A stretch of 64,000 nucleotides of DNA from Microbacterium sp. 70-16 (GCF_001898315.1 NZ_MKTQ01000029.1:173402-237401), one strand, 5' to 3'. Positions 9,569 through 19,740 are shown, numbered from the stretch's first letter. Program-made: numbers and translations. Notes: generated by a model from the letters alone, not told the origin.

Positions 9569-10591
9569 CTACTGCTTGGTGACCTGGTCGAAGGACAGCT
9601 CGACGGGGGTCTCGCGCTCGAAGAGCGAGACGAGGACGGTGAGCTTGCCACTCTCGGGCTTGATCTCGCTGATCGAGCCGGGCAGGCCCGCGAACGAGCC
9701 TTCCTTGATCGTGATGGTCTCGCCGATCTCGAAGTCGACCTCGGTGATGACCGAGCGCGCCTGCGTGGCCGAGCCCTTCGCGGCGCCGCCCTTGGCCGGC
9801 GCGACCTCGGCGACCTGCACGAGGCTCTTCAGCATGTTGAAGGCCTCTTCGAAGCGCAGCGGGGTCGGGTTGTGGGCGTTGCCGACGAAGCCGGTGACGC
9901 CGGGCGTGTGGCGCACGACCGACCAGGTGTCTTCGTTGAGCTCCATGCGCACGAGCACGTAGCCGGGGATCCGGACGCGCGTGACCATCTTGCGCTGACC
10001 GTTCTTGATCTCGACGACGTCCTCCATCGGGACCTCGACTTGGTAGATGTCCTCTTCGACCTCGAGCGAGTTCTTGCGCTGCTCGATGTTGGCCTTCACC
10101 TTGCGCTCGAAGCCAGCGTACGAGTGGATGACGTACCACTTGCCGGGCAGCATGCGCAGGTCGGCGCGGAACGCCTCGTAGGGGTCTTCGTCGACGGCCG
10201 GGGCGTCGGGCTCGCCGTTCACGTCGGGTCCGTCGTAGGGCGTGACCACGTCCGCGGCCGCCGCAGCGGCGTCGGCCTCTTCCTCGGCGAGCGAGTCGTT
10301 CAGAACCTCGGCGGCAGCCTCGGCCTCAGCGGTCTCGTTGATGTCGAGTGCGTCGTTCACGATGGCGTCTGCCTCCGGGTCGTCGATGTCGATGTCGTCC
10401 AGGTCCTCGTCGTCGGCCTCGTCCTCGTCGTCCACGACGTGGACCGCGAGGTGCTCGGCCGGAGCGGAGGACTGCTCTTCCGCGGCGAGCGTGTTGCCCT
10501 CCTGGGCTTCGTCGTCCTCGCTGGACTGCTCTGCGGCCGTCGCGAAATCGGCGTCGTCGACATACTTTTCAGACACTGCGTTCTCTTCCAT
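9569..10591 (-). CDS. nusG: Transcription termination/antitermination protein NusG with long acidic N-terminal extension
   Basis: C-terminal two thirds KWYVIHSYAGFERKVKANIEQR...VPMEDVVEIKNGQRKMVTRVRIPGYVLVRMELNEDTWSVVRHTPGVTGFVG. Confidence 0.97.
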   Translation of the reverse strand: MEENAVSEKYVDDADFATAAEQSSEDDEAQEGNTLAAEEQSSAPAEHLAVHVVDDEDEADDEDLDDIDIDDPEADAIVNDALDINETAEAEAAAEVLNDSLAEEEADAAAAAADVVTPYDGPDVNGEPDAPAVDEDPYEAFRADLRMLPGKWYVIHSYAGFERKVKANIEQRKNSLEVEEDIYQVEVPMEDVVEIKNGQRKMVTRVRIPGYVLVRMELNEDTWSVVRHTPGVTGFVGNAHNPTPLRFEEAFNMLKSLVQVAEVAPAKGGAAKGSATQARSVITEVDFEIGETITIKEGSFAGLPGSISEIKPESGKLTVLVSLFERETPVELSFDQVTKQ

Positions 10592-10625
10592 CGGGGGTGG
10601 TGCTGGGAAGGCTGGATGCCGTCTC

Positions 10626-10889
10626 TCAGCTCGGAACGCCGAAGACGACGTTCACCACCCAGGTGAAGAGCAAATCAAGGCCGTACACGATCGCCATCAT
10701 GACGACGACGAAGCCCAGCACGACCAGCGTGTACTTCACGAGCTCCTGGCGCGTCGGTGTGACGACCTTGCGGAGCTCGGCGAAGACCTGGCGGATGAAG
10801 AGGGCGATCCGCTGGAAGAAGTTCAGCTTCTTCTCGCGAGGCGCGCCGCCTGTCGCGACGATCTCGCCGTGAGCCTCTTCCTGGACCAT
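10626..10889 (-). CDS. secE: Preprotein translocase subunit SecE
   Basis: REKKLNFFQRIALFIRQVFAELRKVVTPTRQELVKYTLVVLGFVVVMMAIVYGLDLLF; upstream of nusG. Confidence 0.95.
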   Translation of the reverse strand: MVQEEAHGEIVATGGAPREKKLNFFQRIALFIRQVFAELRKVVTPTRQELVKYTLVVLGFVVVMMAIVYGLDLLFTWVVNVVFGVPS

Positions 10890-10974
10890 GTACCCACCCG
10901 TGTGAATTGCTCGGACTTGCTTCCGCGCCGGCGTGTGCCTACGCGCGTTCTGTGCCAGCGTGACGCTGACGCGC

Positions 10975-11047
<73 letters not shown>

Positions 11048-11177
11048 GAGGCTGGAAGGCCTCAGGGTGAAATCCGACTCCCCCATCGTGCCCAGCGGGC
11101 ACAGCGAAAGAATGCAGATTTCAACTGCATGGTCCAGTGTACGTCATGGCTTCGGGGCTCGCGAACGAGCAGGGGCC

Positions 11178-11615
11178 TCAGTACTGCTGGACGCCGTACC
11201 GGTCGGGTTCTTCGCCGCGCTCGAAGGCACGCCCCGACACGGAGTCTGCGACGACGCGCACGTAGTTGTACTTCACGGTCGGGATCCACGGCGTGAGCGG
11301 CAGCTCGTCGGCCGCGGCGACCTCGTCGGTGGTCAAGAGGCGGTGCGCGCGGCCGCGCACCACGACGCTCCACGCAGACTCATCGGTGTACTGATCGACT
11401 TCGAAGAGCACCTCGTCGTTGATCATGAGCTCGGTGAGCTTGCTGCCCTCCGCCGTGCGGAAGACGATGCTCTCACCGTCGACGGTGTAGTTGACCGGGA
11501 AGATGTCCAGCACATGCCCCGCGTGGGTCACCAGACGCCCCAGCTGCTGCCCCGCGAGGCGTTCCCAGCACTGCTGATCGGTCAGCAGCTCGACGACATC
11601 CGACGTGTGCTCCAT
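11178..11615 (-). CDS. Pyridoxamine 5'-phosphate oxidase-like flavin-binding family protein
   Basis: CWERLAGQQLGRLVTHAGHVLDIFPVNYTVDGESIVFRTAEGSKL. Confidence 0.85.
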   Translation of the reverse strand: MEHTSDVVELLTDQQCWERLAGQQLGRLVTHAGHVLDIFPVNYTVDGESIVFRTAEGSKLTELMINDEVLFEVDQYTDESAWSVVVRGRAHRLLTTDEVAAADELPLTPWIPTVKYNYVRVVADSVSGRAFERGEEPDRYGVQQY

Positions 11616-11683
11616 GACCCCATCCTGCCCTGCCCGCGAAGGCGTGGGTAGCCCACCGCCCGGGACTATCCCGCCGCGACGGC

Positions 11684-13051
11684 TCAGCCGGCGACGCGGA
11701 TGAGCTTCTTGTTGACGAACTCGTCGGCGGCCAGTAGCCCCATCTCGCGGCCCGTGCCGCTGCGCTTGACGCCGCCGAACGGCAGTTCGGGCGAGTCGGC
11801 GAGCACGACGTTGACGTAGACCATGCCGGCGTCGAGCCGGTCGGCGACGCGGGCCGCTTGGTCGGCGTCGGTCGTGAACACGTAGGAGCCGAGCCCGAAC
11901 GGCGTGCCGTTGGCGATCTCGATCGCCTCGTCCTCCGAGCCGGCGCGGTAGACGACGCCGACGGGGCCGAAGAACTCCTCGCGGTAGGCATCCATCTCGC
12001 TCGTCACGCCGGTCAGGACCGTCCCCGGGTAGTACGCGCCGTCGCGGACGCCTCCGGTCACGATCGTCGCACCCTGCGCGACGGCACGGTCGACCTGCTC
12101 GGCGAGGCGCTCGGCCGCGGCGAGCGACGACAGCGGTCCGAGCACGGTGTCGTCCGCGAAGGGGTCGCCGACCTTCGCGACGGCCATCGCGGCGGCGAAG
12201 CGCTCGACGAAGGCGTCGTACAGATCGGATGCCACGATGAAGCGCTTGGCCGCATTGCAGGACTGCCCGTTGTTGTCCAGGCGCGCGTCTACGGCGGACT
12301 GCACGGCCGCGTCGAGGTCGTCGGTCGACAGCAGGATGAAGGGGTCTGACCCGCCGAGCTCGAGTGCGACCTTCTTGAGGTTGCGACCCGCGATCTCGGC
12401 GACGGCGGCACCGGCGCGCTCGGACCCCGTGACCGAGACGCCCTGCACACGGCGGTCGGCGATGACGACGGCGGCCTGGTCGTTGGTCAGGCGCACGTCG
12501 GCGTAGGCGCCGGCGGGGAACCCGGCATCCGCGTACATCTGCGCGATCGCGGCGGCCGACTCGGGGCACTGCGGCGCGTGCTTGAGCAGGATCGTGTTGC
12601 CGACCGCGAGGTTGGGCGCCGCGAACCGGGCCACCTGGTAATAGGGGAAGTTCCACGGCATGATCCCCAGCAGCACGCCCAGCGGCGCGCGCCGGATGAC
12701 GGCCGTGCCCTCCCCCAGGATGTCGATCGGGGTGTCGCCCGTGATCTTGTCGACGTTGTCGGCGTAGTACTCCGTGATGTCCGCGGCGAAGTCGACCTCG
12801 CCCTGCGCGGCCGCGAGCGGCTTGCCCATCTCGCGCACGATGATCGCGGCGAGCTCGTCGCGGTGCTCGCGGTGCAGTTGCGCGACCCGGCGCAGCAGCG
12901 CGGCACGCTCGGCGGGCGCGGAAGAGCGCCCCCACGTGCGGAACGCCCCGTCGGCAGCGGCGATCGCGGCATCCACCTCGGCATCGGTCGCGGTCGGGTA
13001 CGTGGCCAGGGTCTCGCCGGTGGCCGGATTGATGACGGCGTAGTCGCTCAT
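11684..13051 (-). CDS. Aldehyde dehydrogenase family (succinate-semialdehyde / gamma-aminobutyraldehyde type)
   Basis: MSDYAVINPATGETLATYPTATDAEVDAAI...VALELGGSDPFILL...NNGQSCNAAKRF. Confidence 0.88.
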   Translation of the reverse strand: MSDYAVINPATGETLATYPTATDAEVDAAIAAADGAFRTWGRSSAPAERAALLRRVAQLHREHRDELAAIIVREMGKPLAAAQGEVDFAADITEYYADNVDKITGDTPIDILGEGTAVIRRAPLGVLLGIMPWNFPYYQVARFAAPNLAVGNTILLKHAPQCPESAAAIAQMYADAGFPAGAYADVRLTNDQAAVVIADRRVQGVSVTGSERAGAAVAEIAGRNLKKVALELGGSDPFILLSTDDLDAAVQSAVDARLDNNGQSCNAAKRFIVASDLYDAFVERFAAAMAVAKVGDPFADDTVLGPLSSLAAAERLAEQVDRAVAQGATIVTGGVRDGAYYPGTVLTGVTSEMDAYREEFFGPVGVVYRAGSEDEAIEIANGTPFGLGSYVFTTDADQAARVADRLDAGMVYVNVVLADSPELPFGGVKRSGTGREMGLLAADEFVNKKLIRVAG

Positions 13052-13074
13052 GGGTTCCTCGTCGCTTCGTTGAT

Positions 13075-14532
13075 TCAGGATGCCGGGATCAGGGTGTACT
13101 TCGTGGAGAGGTACTCGTGGATGCCCTCGAGCCCGCCCTCGCGGCCCATGCCCGACTGCTTGACGCCGCCGAACGGCGCCGCCGCGTTGGAGACGACACC
13201 CACGTTCAGGCCCATCATGCCCGTCTCGAGGCGCTCGATCATCCGGTGCCCGCGGGCGAGGTCCTGCGTGAAGACGTACGACACGAGCCCGTACTCGGTG
13301 TCGTTGGCGAGCCGCACGGCCTCGTCCTCGTCGGCGAAGGTTGCGATCGCGAGCACGGGGCCGAAGATCTCCTCGCGCAGGATGTCGCTGCCCGCGGCAA
13401 CGTGCGAGATGACGGTGGGCTCGAAGAACGTGCCGACCCCCGAGATCGCCGCCCCGCCGGCGAGCACGGTGGCCCCGCGCTCGACGGCGTCGGCGACGAG
13501 CGCCGTCGTCCCCACGACGGCCTTCTCATCGATCAGGGGGCCGATCTGCACCCCGTCTTCGGTGCCGCGGCCGATCTTCATCTCCGCGACGCGTGCGGCG
13601 ACGCGCTGCGCGAACTCGTCCGCGACGGATTCGTGCACGATGAAGCGGTTGGCCGCCGTGCACGCCTGGCCGATGTTGCGGAACTTCGCCGCCATCGCGC
13701 CGTCGACCGCCTTATCGAGGTCGGCGTCGTCGAAGATGACGAACGGCGCGTTGCCGCCGAGCTCCATCGAGACCCGCAGCACCCCCTCCGCGGCCTGCGC
13801 GATGAGCTTCTTGCCGACCGGCGTCGAGCCTGTGAACGACAGCTTGCGCAGTCGCGGGTCGGCGATGATCGGCCCCGACACGGCGCCCGAGGTCGTCGTC
13901 GTGATGACGTTGACGACCCCCGCAGGCAGGCCCGCCTCGACGAGCAGCTGCACGAACGCGAGGGTCGTGAGCGGCGTGAGCTCTGCCGGCTTGACGACGA
14001 CCGTGCACCCGGCGGCGAGCGCCGGCGCGATCTTGCGCGTCGCCATCGCGAGCGGGAAGTTCCACGGCGTGATGAAGAAACACGGGCCGACGGGGCGCTG
14101 GCTGACGATCATGCGGCCCGTCCCCTCGGGGTTCGTGCCGTAGCGGCCCGCGATGCGCACGGCCTCTTCGCTGAACCAGCGCAGGAACTCGCCGCCGTAC
14201 GTGACCTCGCCGCGCGCCTCGGCGAGGGGCTTACCCATCTCGAGGGTCATCAGCAGCGCGAACTCGTCGGCGCGCTCCATCAGCAGGTCGAAGGCGCGGC
14301 GCAGGATGTCGCTGCGCGTGCGCGGGGCGGTCGCCGCCCAGGCATCCTGCGCCGCCACTGCGGCGTCGAGCGCCCGGGTGCCGTCCTCGGGCGAGGCGTC
14401 CGCGATCTCACACAGCACGTCGCCGGTCGCGGGGTCGTGCACGGGGAACGTGCCGTTCGCACCTTCCTGCCACTCACCCCCGATGAACAGTCCCGTGGGC
14501 AGCTTCTCGAGCAGTGCGCTCTCGGTGATCAA
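13075..14532 (-). CDS. gabD: Succinate-semialdehyde dehydrogenase
   Basis: TTG start after GGAGG; LITESALLEKLPTGLFIGGEWQEG...VSMELGGNAPFVIFDDADLDKAVDGAMAAKFRNIGQACTAANRF. Confidence 0.88.
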   Translation of the reverse strand: MITESALLEKLPTGLFIGGEWQEGANGTFPVHDPATGDVLCEIADASPEDGTRALDAAVAAQDAWAATAPRTRSDILRRAFDLLMERADEFALLMTLEMGKPLAEARGEVTYGGEFLRWFSEEAVRIAGRYGTNPEGTGRMIVSQRPVGPCFFITPWNFPLAMATRKIAPALAAGCTVVVKPAELTPLTTLAFVQLLVEAGLPAGVVNVITTTTSGAVSGPIIADPRLRKLSFTGSTPVGKKLIAQAAEGVLRVSMELGGNAPFVIFDDADLDKAVDGAMAAKFRNIGQACTAANRFIVHESVADEFAQRVAARVAEMKIGRGTEDGVQIGPLIDEKAVVGTTALVADAVERGATVLAGGAAISGVGTFFEPTVISHVAAGSDILREEIFGPVLAIATFADEDEAVRLANDTEYGLVSYVFTQDLARGHRMIERLETGMMGLNVGVVSNAAAPFGGVKQSGMGREGGLEGIHEYLSTKYTLIPAS

Positions 14533-16094
14533 CGTGCAGCCTCCTTCAGGCGTCGTGTGCTGTGCGGGGCATCCATCGCGAGCGTCTCGCCCCGGAAGAA
14601 GGCGGGACGGACGACGGACTGCCAGACCATGATGACGATGCCGACGCCGATGACGGCGACGCCGAGGATGAACACGAGGCCGACGCCGCCGATGTTCGAG
14701 CCGCTGCCGTAGTCGGGGTTGATGCTGTCGACGAGCGTCATGACGAACAGCGCGGCGAGGATGATGCCACCCACGAGCGGGAACAGCAGCGTGAAGAAGA
14801 AGCTGCGCACCGAGTCGAGCCACTGCTTGCGGAAGTACCAGACGCACGCGAACGCCGTGACGCCGTAGTAGAAGCAGATCATCATGCCGAGCGCCGTGAT
14901 GGTGTCCCAGAGGACGTCTTCGCTGACGAAGCGCATGACGGCGTAGAAGGCGGATGCCACGATCGCCGAGGCGATCGTCGCGTAACCCGGCGTGAAGAAC
15001 CGCGGGCTGACGCGGGCGAACGCGGGCGGCAGCGCGCCGTAGTGTCCCATCGCGAGCAGGGTGCGGGCGGGCGAGACGAACGTCGACTGCAGCGAGGATG
15101 CCGAGCTCGTGAGCACCGCGAGCGACACGAGGAACGCGAGAGGGCCGAGCACGGGACCGGACAGGTAGAAGAAGACGTTCGACTGGATGTCGCCGTTGCC
15201 CAGGCCCAGCTCGCCCTCACCGATGCCGGCGAACGACAGCAGCGAGATCGACAGCAGCAGGTACAGCGCGACGATCGTGAGCACCGTGAGGGTCGCCGCC
15301 CGGCCCGGCGTCTTCTCGGGGTTCTTGGTCTCTTCATTCATCGTGAGGGTGACATCCCAGCCCCAGAAGATGAAGATCGACAGCGACAGGCCGGCGACGA
15401 CGGCGGCCGTCGACCCGACCGCGAACGGGTTGAACCAGCTGAGCTCGACGGGGCTCGCGTCGAACGCGTTGCCCTGCGCGACCTGCACGAACGCGGTGAT
15501 CGAGAAGATCAGCAGCACGAGAACCTGGAAGCTCACCAGCACGTACTGCAGCTTCTGGGTCGTCTGCATGTCGCGGTACGAGATGAACGTCGCGCCGAGC
15601 ATGAACAGCAGGCATACCGCGACGTTGATCAGCGGATTGAACGCGAGCTCGGCGATCGTGCCGGGATTTCCGGCGAGTTGATCGATCAGCAGGAACAGGA
15701 ACTCGACGGCGATGCCGGCGAGATTGGACAGCACGAGGATCGTCGCGGCGACCAGGCCCCAGCCCGCCATCCACCCGATCCACGGCCCGAACGCGCGCGC
15801 CGCCCAGGTGAACGACGTGCCCGAGTCGGGCATCGCGCGGTTGAGCTCGCGATAGCCGAAGGCGACCAGCAGCATCGGGATGAACCCGACGAGGATGATC
15901 GCGGGCACCTGGAACCCGACTTCCGACACGGTCGGGCCGAGGGCCGCCGTGAGCGTGTAGGCCGGCGCGATGCACGAGATGCCGATGACGACCGCGCCGA
16001 TCAGGCCCACGGTTCCGGCACTCAGGCCCTTCTTCGACAGTTCGCCGGCGTGTTCGCCCGACGCGGGGGCGAGCGATGCTTCGGGTGCACTCAT
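14529..16094 (-). CDS. APC-family amino acid/polyamine permease
   Basis: Polytopic; GLIGAVVIGISCIAPAYTLTAALGPTVSEVGFQVPAIILVGFIPMLLVAFGYRELNRAMPDSGTSFTW. Confidence 0.9.
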   Translation of the reverse strand: MSAPEASLAPASGEHAGELSKKGLSAGTVGLIGAVVIGISCIAPAYTLTAALGPTVSEVGFQVPAIILVGFIPMLLVAFGYRELNRAMPDSGTSFTWAARAFGPWIGWMAGWGLVAATILVLSNLAGIAVEFLFLLIDQLAGNPGTIAELAFNPLINVAVCLLFMLGATFISYRDMQTTQKLQYVLVSFQVLVLLIFSITAFVQVAQGNAFDASPVELSWFNPFAVGSTAAVVAGLSLSIFIFWGWDVTLTMNEETKNPEKTPGRAATLTVLTIVALYLLLSISLLSFAGIGEGELGLGNGDIQSNVFFYLSGPVLGPLAFLVSLAVLTSSASSLQSTFVSPARTLLAMGHYGALPPAFARVSPRFFTPGYATIASAIVASAFYAVMRFVSEDVLWDTITALGMMICFYYGVTAFACVWYFRKQWLDSVRSFFFTLLFPLVGGIILAALFVMTLVDSINPDYGSGSNIGGVGLVFILGVAVIGVGIVIMVWQSVVRPAFFRGETLAMDAPHSTRRLKEAAR

Positions 16095-16978
16095 GACTGG
16101 TCCTCTTCGACACGGGTGGTGCGGGGAACGACGATCATCGGGACGGTGACCTCGCGCAGCATCTTCGCTGCCGTCGAGCCGAGGAACAGGCGCCGCGGCT
16201 GGGCGAGCCTGCTCGACCCGACCATGACGACTTCGCCGGGCTGCCAGTCGAGGTACGACACGGCCTCCTGGATCGTGTCGCCGGAGGCGACGACGACATC
16301 CGTCGCGAGCCCTTCGGGAAGCTCGGCGCGAGCCTGCGCGAGCACCTCTTCGGCCCGGTTGGTTCCGGCGATGCGGATGGCTGCGGTGTCGGCGGTCGGG
16401 GGCAGATCCACCGGCAGCAGCGACAGCAGCCGCACCGGGACCCCGGCCGCGTCGGCGAGCGCCGCCGTCGCGGTGATCAGCGCGTCGGCGCCGGGGCGCG
16501 TGCCCACCGCGACCGTGATACGCGTGACGCCGGTCTCGGGCGCGATCTTGCGCGCGCCGCGCGGAACGAGCACGACCGGCACGTCAGACGAGTGCAGCAG
16601 TTCAGAGGTCGTCGACCCGAGACTGTGCCGCCCGCGCGAGCTGCCGTCGGCGGCGCCGACGACGAGATACGCGGCGCCCAGTTCGTCGGCGAGTTCGACG
16701 AGGCCCTCCGCGAACGACTCGGCCCAGCGTACGTGGGAGTGCGCGACGACGTCGGCGGGCGTGCGGTCGATCGCCTCGGCGATCCAGTGCTGTGCCTGAT
16801 CGCGCAGCACCCGGTCGTACCCCGCGGCAGGCGGCGTGATGACGCTGCGGTCGGGGCTCGGCAGGATGATCGCGACGTCGAGCACGGCATCGGTGGCGGA
16901 TGCCAGTCGCGCAGCGAACGCGACGGCATCCCGCCCCGCCTTGGTCGCCGTGTACCCGACGACGATGTGCCCGCTCAT
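16091..16978 (-). CDS. Universal stress protein (tandem Usp)
   Basis: MSGHIVVGYTATKAGRDAVAFAARLA...VVGAADGSSRGRHSLGSTTSELLHSSDVPVVLVP; second Usp-like half. Confidence 0.88.
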   Translation of the reverse strand: MSGHIVVGYTATKAGRDAVAFAARLASATDAVLDVAIILPSPDRSVITPPAAGYDRVLRDQAQHWIAEAIDRTPADVVAHSHVRWAESFAEGLVELADELGAAYLVVGAADGSSRGRHSLGSTTSELLHSSDVPVVLVPRGARKIAPETGVTRITVAVGTRPGADALITATAALADAAGVPVRLLSLLPVDLPPTADTAAIRIAGTNRAEEVLAQARAELPEGLATDVVVASGDTIQEAVSYLDWQPGEVVMVGSSRLAQPRRLFLGSTAAKMLREVTVPMIVVPRTTRVEEDQS

Positions 16979-18351
16979 ACGTGTACCCCTTCGAGGATCT
17001 GCGACGCGACGAGCCGACCCATGCGGATCGCGCCGTCGACGTGCTGGTACCCGAGGCCCGCGAGGTCGCTGCACGCGAAGTGGATCGGCCCGACGGCCTC
17101 GCGCAGGTGCGCGCCGTAGCGCGAGAGTCCGCCGAGGTCGAAGCTCGCCGCGTAGGCGCCGCGCGTCCACTCCTCGCTGCCCCAGTCGCTCTCGTAGTAG
17201 ACGACGGGGCTCTTCGCCTCGTCACCGTAGTAGTGCGACAGCGACTCGAGGATGCGCGCCTTGCGCTCGTCGGCCGACAGCTCGAACACGCCGTCGGCGT
17301 TCAGGTCGCTGACGAAGCCGACGAGCGTGCCGCGCTCATCGCCGTGGTTGGTGTTGTCGTACGCCTCGTGCGAGAGCTCATACGGGCTGAACGCTGTGCC
17401 GGACAGTCCCTTGTCGCGCCAGAACGGAGTCTCGTACACGGCGTGCACCTTGATGACGAAGCCCATCGAGAGGTGCTGGTGCATCTGGTGCTGCAGGCGC
17501 GGCAGCGCGGGCACGAACGAGATACGCGGGTACAGCACCGGCGCAAGCGCCAGGATCACCCGCCGCGCCCGCACGGTCATGCCGTCTGTGGTGACGGTCA
17601 CGCCGCTGGCCCCCGAGCTTGTCGAGGGGCCCCACTCGACCGCCCGCACCGCCTGGTTCAAGAAGACGTCCGCCCCGAGTCGTTCGGCCAGCAGCAGCGG
17701 CACCTGCTGCAGTCCGCCCACGACACGCTTGTCGAGGATGAAGTCGGCATCGACGAGGTTCGAGTAGCTGCCGGCGGATGCCGCCATGAGCAGCGACTCG
17801 AGCAGCGAGATCGCGTACGTGGGCTTGGTGAGCATCGCCGAGCCCGTCGCGAAGGCGAGGTTGCGGACGGCCTCATCGTCGTCGGTCTGTGCGCGCAGCC
17901 AGGCATCCCATGACACGGCATCCCATTCGGCGGCCTTCTCGTGCGCCCATGGCCGGTCGGGGTCGATCTCGGCGACCATCGCGTCGAGGCGCTCGGTGAT
18001 CTCGGCGATCGCGTTCTCGGTCTCGGGTCCGACGGGGAACATCTCGCCCGTGAACCGGCGCGCCGCGCCGTCGGGCCCGACGTAGACGCTGTCGCCCTCG
18101 CGGTAGCGGCTGAAGGTGTCGAGGCCCAGCTCGTCGACCGTCTCGATGAGCGCCGTCTGGTCGGGCGAGATCCACTGGCCGCCGATCTCGAGCATCGCGC
18201 CGTCGATCGTGTCGGTCCACAGCCTTCCACCGACGCGGTCGCGTGCTTCGAGCACGGCGACCGAGAGCCCGGCTCTCTTCAGCTCGTTCGCGGCGGTGAG
18301 GCCCGCGGCCCCGGCCCCCACGATGACGACGTCTCGCGTGATCTCGGTCAT
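16975..18351 (-). CDS. Flavin-containing amine oxidase (putrescine/monoamine oxidase-like)
   Basis: VVIVGAGAAGLTAANELKRAGLSVAVLEARDRVGGRLWTDTIDGAMLEIGGQWISPDQTAL. Confidence 0.9.
   Translation of the reverse strand: MTEITRDVVIVGAGAAGLTAANELKRAGLSVAVLEARDRVGGRLWTDTIDGAMLEIGGQWISPDQTALIETVDELGLDTFSRYREGDSVYVGPDGAARRFTGEMFPVGPETENAIAEITERLDAMVAEIDPDRPWAHEKAAEWDAVSWDAWLRAQTDDDEAVRNLAFATGSAMLTKPTYAISLLESLLMAASAGSYSNLVDADFILDKRVVGGLQQVPLLLAERLGADVFLNQAVRAVEWGPSTSSGASGVTVTTDGMTVRARRVILALAPVLYPRISFVPALPRLQHQMHQHLSMGFVIKVHAVYETPFWRDKGLSGTAFSPYELSHEAYDNTNHGDERGTLVGFVSDLNADGVFELSADERKARILESLSHYYGDEAKSPVVYYESDWGSEEWTRGAYAASFDLGGLSRYGAHLREAVGPIHFACSDLAGLGYQHVDGAIRMGRLVASQILEGVHV
17611..17629. repeat. Mini-palindrome CCCCGAGCTTGTCGAGGGG inside the amine oxidase CDS
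   Basis: Encodes GPSTSSGA in VEWGPSTSSGASGVTV; matches the widespread CCNTCGACAAGCTCNGG palindrome type. Confidence 0.75.
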
Positions 18352-18390
18352 GACGTGCTTCTCCTTTGAAGTTCGGGCGGGGCGGCGGGG

Positions 18391-19740
18391 TCAGGCGGCG
18401 GCGAGGGCGGCGGCGACGACGTCGAGGCCCTCGGTCAGAAGGTGATCGGGGATGCTCAGCGGGGGCAGGAAGCGGATGACGTTGCCGTAGGTGCCGCAGG
18501 TCAGCACGATCACGCCCTGCGCGATCGCCGCCTTCGCGACGGCGGCGGTCAGGGCCGCGTCGGGCGCCTTCGTCACGGGGTCGACGAACTCGGCGGCGAT
18601 CATCGCACCGTGACCTCGCACGTCGCCGATGCGCGGGTCGGATGCCTGCAGCTCGCGCAACCGGCCCGACAGAATCGCACCGAGCTGCTGAGCGCGCTCG
18701 ATGAGGCCCTCGTGCTCGAACGCATCGATCGCGGCGAGCGCCGCGGCGCACGCGACGGGGTTGCCGCCGTAGGTGCCGCCCAGGCCGCCGCCGTGCGTGG
18801 CATCCATGATCTCTGCGCGGCCGGTGACAGCCGCCAAGGGCATCCCCCCAGCGATGCCCTTGGCGGTCGTGATGAGGTCGGGCACGATCCCGAAGATCTC
18901 GCTGGCGAACATCGCGCCGGTGCGCGCAAAGCCGGTCTGCACCTCGTCGGCGATGAAGACGACGCCGTTGGCGCGGCACCAGTCCACGATCGCGGGCAGG
19001 AACCCGTCGGCGGGGACGATGAACCCGCCCTCGCCCTGGATCGGCTCGATGATGACGGCGGCGAGGCTGTCGGCGCCGATCTGCTTCTCGATGATCGAGA
19101 TGGCCTTCGCCGCGGCATCCGCCCCGCTCAGTTCGTCGCGGAACGGGTACGACGCGGGCACGCGGTACACCTCGGACGCGAACGGGCCGAAGCCGCTCTT
19201 GTACGGCATCGCCTTCGCGGTGAGGGCCATCGTCAGGTTCGTGCGCCCGTGGTACGCGTGGTCGAAGGCGACGACGGCGGGGCACCCAGTGAACTTGCGG
19301 GCGATCTTGATGGCGTTCTCGACGGCCTCGGCGCCCGAGTTGAACAGGGCCGACTTCTTGGCGTGATCGCCGGGGGCGAGCCGGTTGAGCGCCTCGGCGA
19401 CCGAGACGTACGAGTCGTACGGCGAGATCATGAAGCACGTGTGCGTCATCTGCGCGACGGCATCCTGCACGGCCGCGACGACGCCGGGGTGCGCGTTGCC
19501 GACACTCGTGACGGCGATGCCGCTGCCGAGGTCGATGAGCGAGTTGCCGTCCGCGTCGACGACGACGCCGCCGCCCGCGGCGACCGCCTCGATCGGCACG
19601 GTGTGGGCGACGCCGGCGGCGACGGCGGATGCCTTGCGCGCGAGCAGTTCCTGCGACCGCGGACCCGGGATGGCGGTGACGATACGGCGTTCCTGCGCGA
19701 GCGTGGGGCCGCCCACGACGGTGCTGTCGGTGATGCTCAT
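18391..19740 (-). CDS. gabT: 4-aminobutyrate transaminase
   Basis: RIVTAIPGPRSQELLARKASAVAAGV...FNSGAEAVENAIKIARKFTG...FIADEVQTGFARTGAMFASE. Confidence 0.93.
   Translation of the reverse strand: MSITDSTVVGGPTLAQERRIVTAIPGPRSQELLARKASAVAAGVAHTVPIEAVAAGGGVVVDADGNSLIDLGSGIAVTSVGNAHPGVVAAVQDAVAQMTHTCFMISPYDSYVSVAEALNRLAPGDHAKKSALFNSGAEAVENAIKIARKFTGCPAVVAFDHAYHGRTNLTMALTAKAMPYKSGFGPFASEVYRVPASYPFRDELSGADAAAKAISIIEKQIGADSLAAVIIEPIQGEGGFIVPADGFLPAIVDWCRANGVVFIADEVQTGFARTGAMFASEIFGIVPDLITTAKGIAGGMPLAAVTGRAEIMDATHGGGLGGTYGGNPVACAAALAAIDAFEHEGLIERAQQLGAILSGRLRELQASDPRIGDVRGHGAMIAAEFVDPVTKAPDAALTAAVAKAAIAQGVIVLTCGTYGNVIRFLPPLSIPDHLLTEGLDVVAAALAAA

Noticed and set aside
11100-11140. Small ATGCAG/CTGCAT hairpin near tRNA-Trp
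   Set aside because: 6-bp stem only; could be part of the promoter region and is not strong enough to call.
14562-16799. 745-aa plus-strand ORF opposite the permease/Usp genes
   Set aside because: High-GC antisense shadow ORF; Arg/Asp/His/Glu-rich low-complexity protein with no domain pattern, opposite well-supported CDSs.
16091-16978. Usp gene as a start of a stress island
   Set aside because: Overlapping junctions on both sides place it in the GABA/putrescine run instead.
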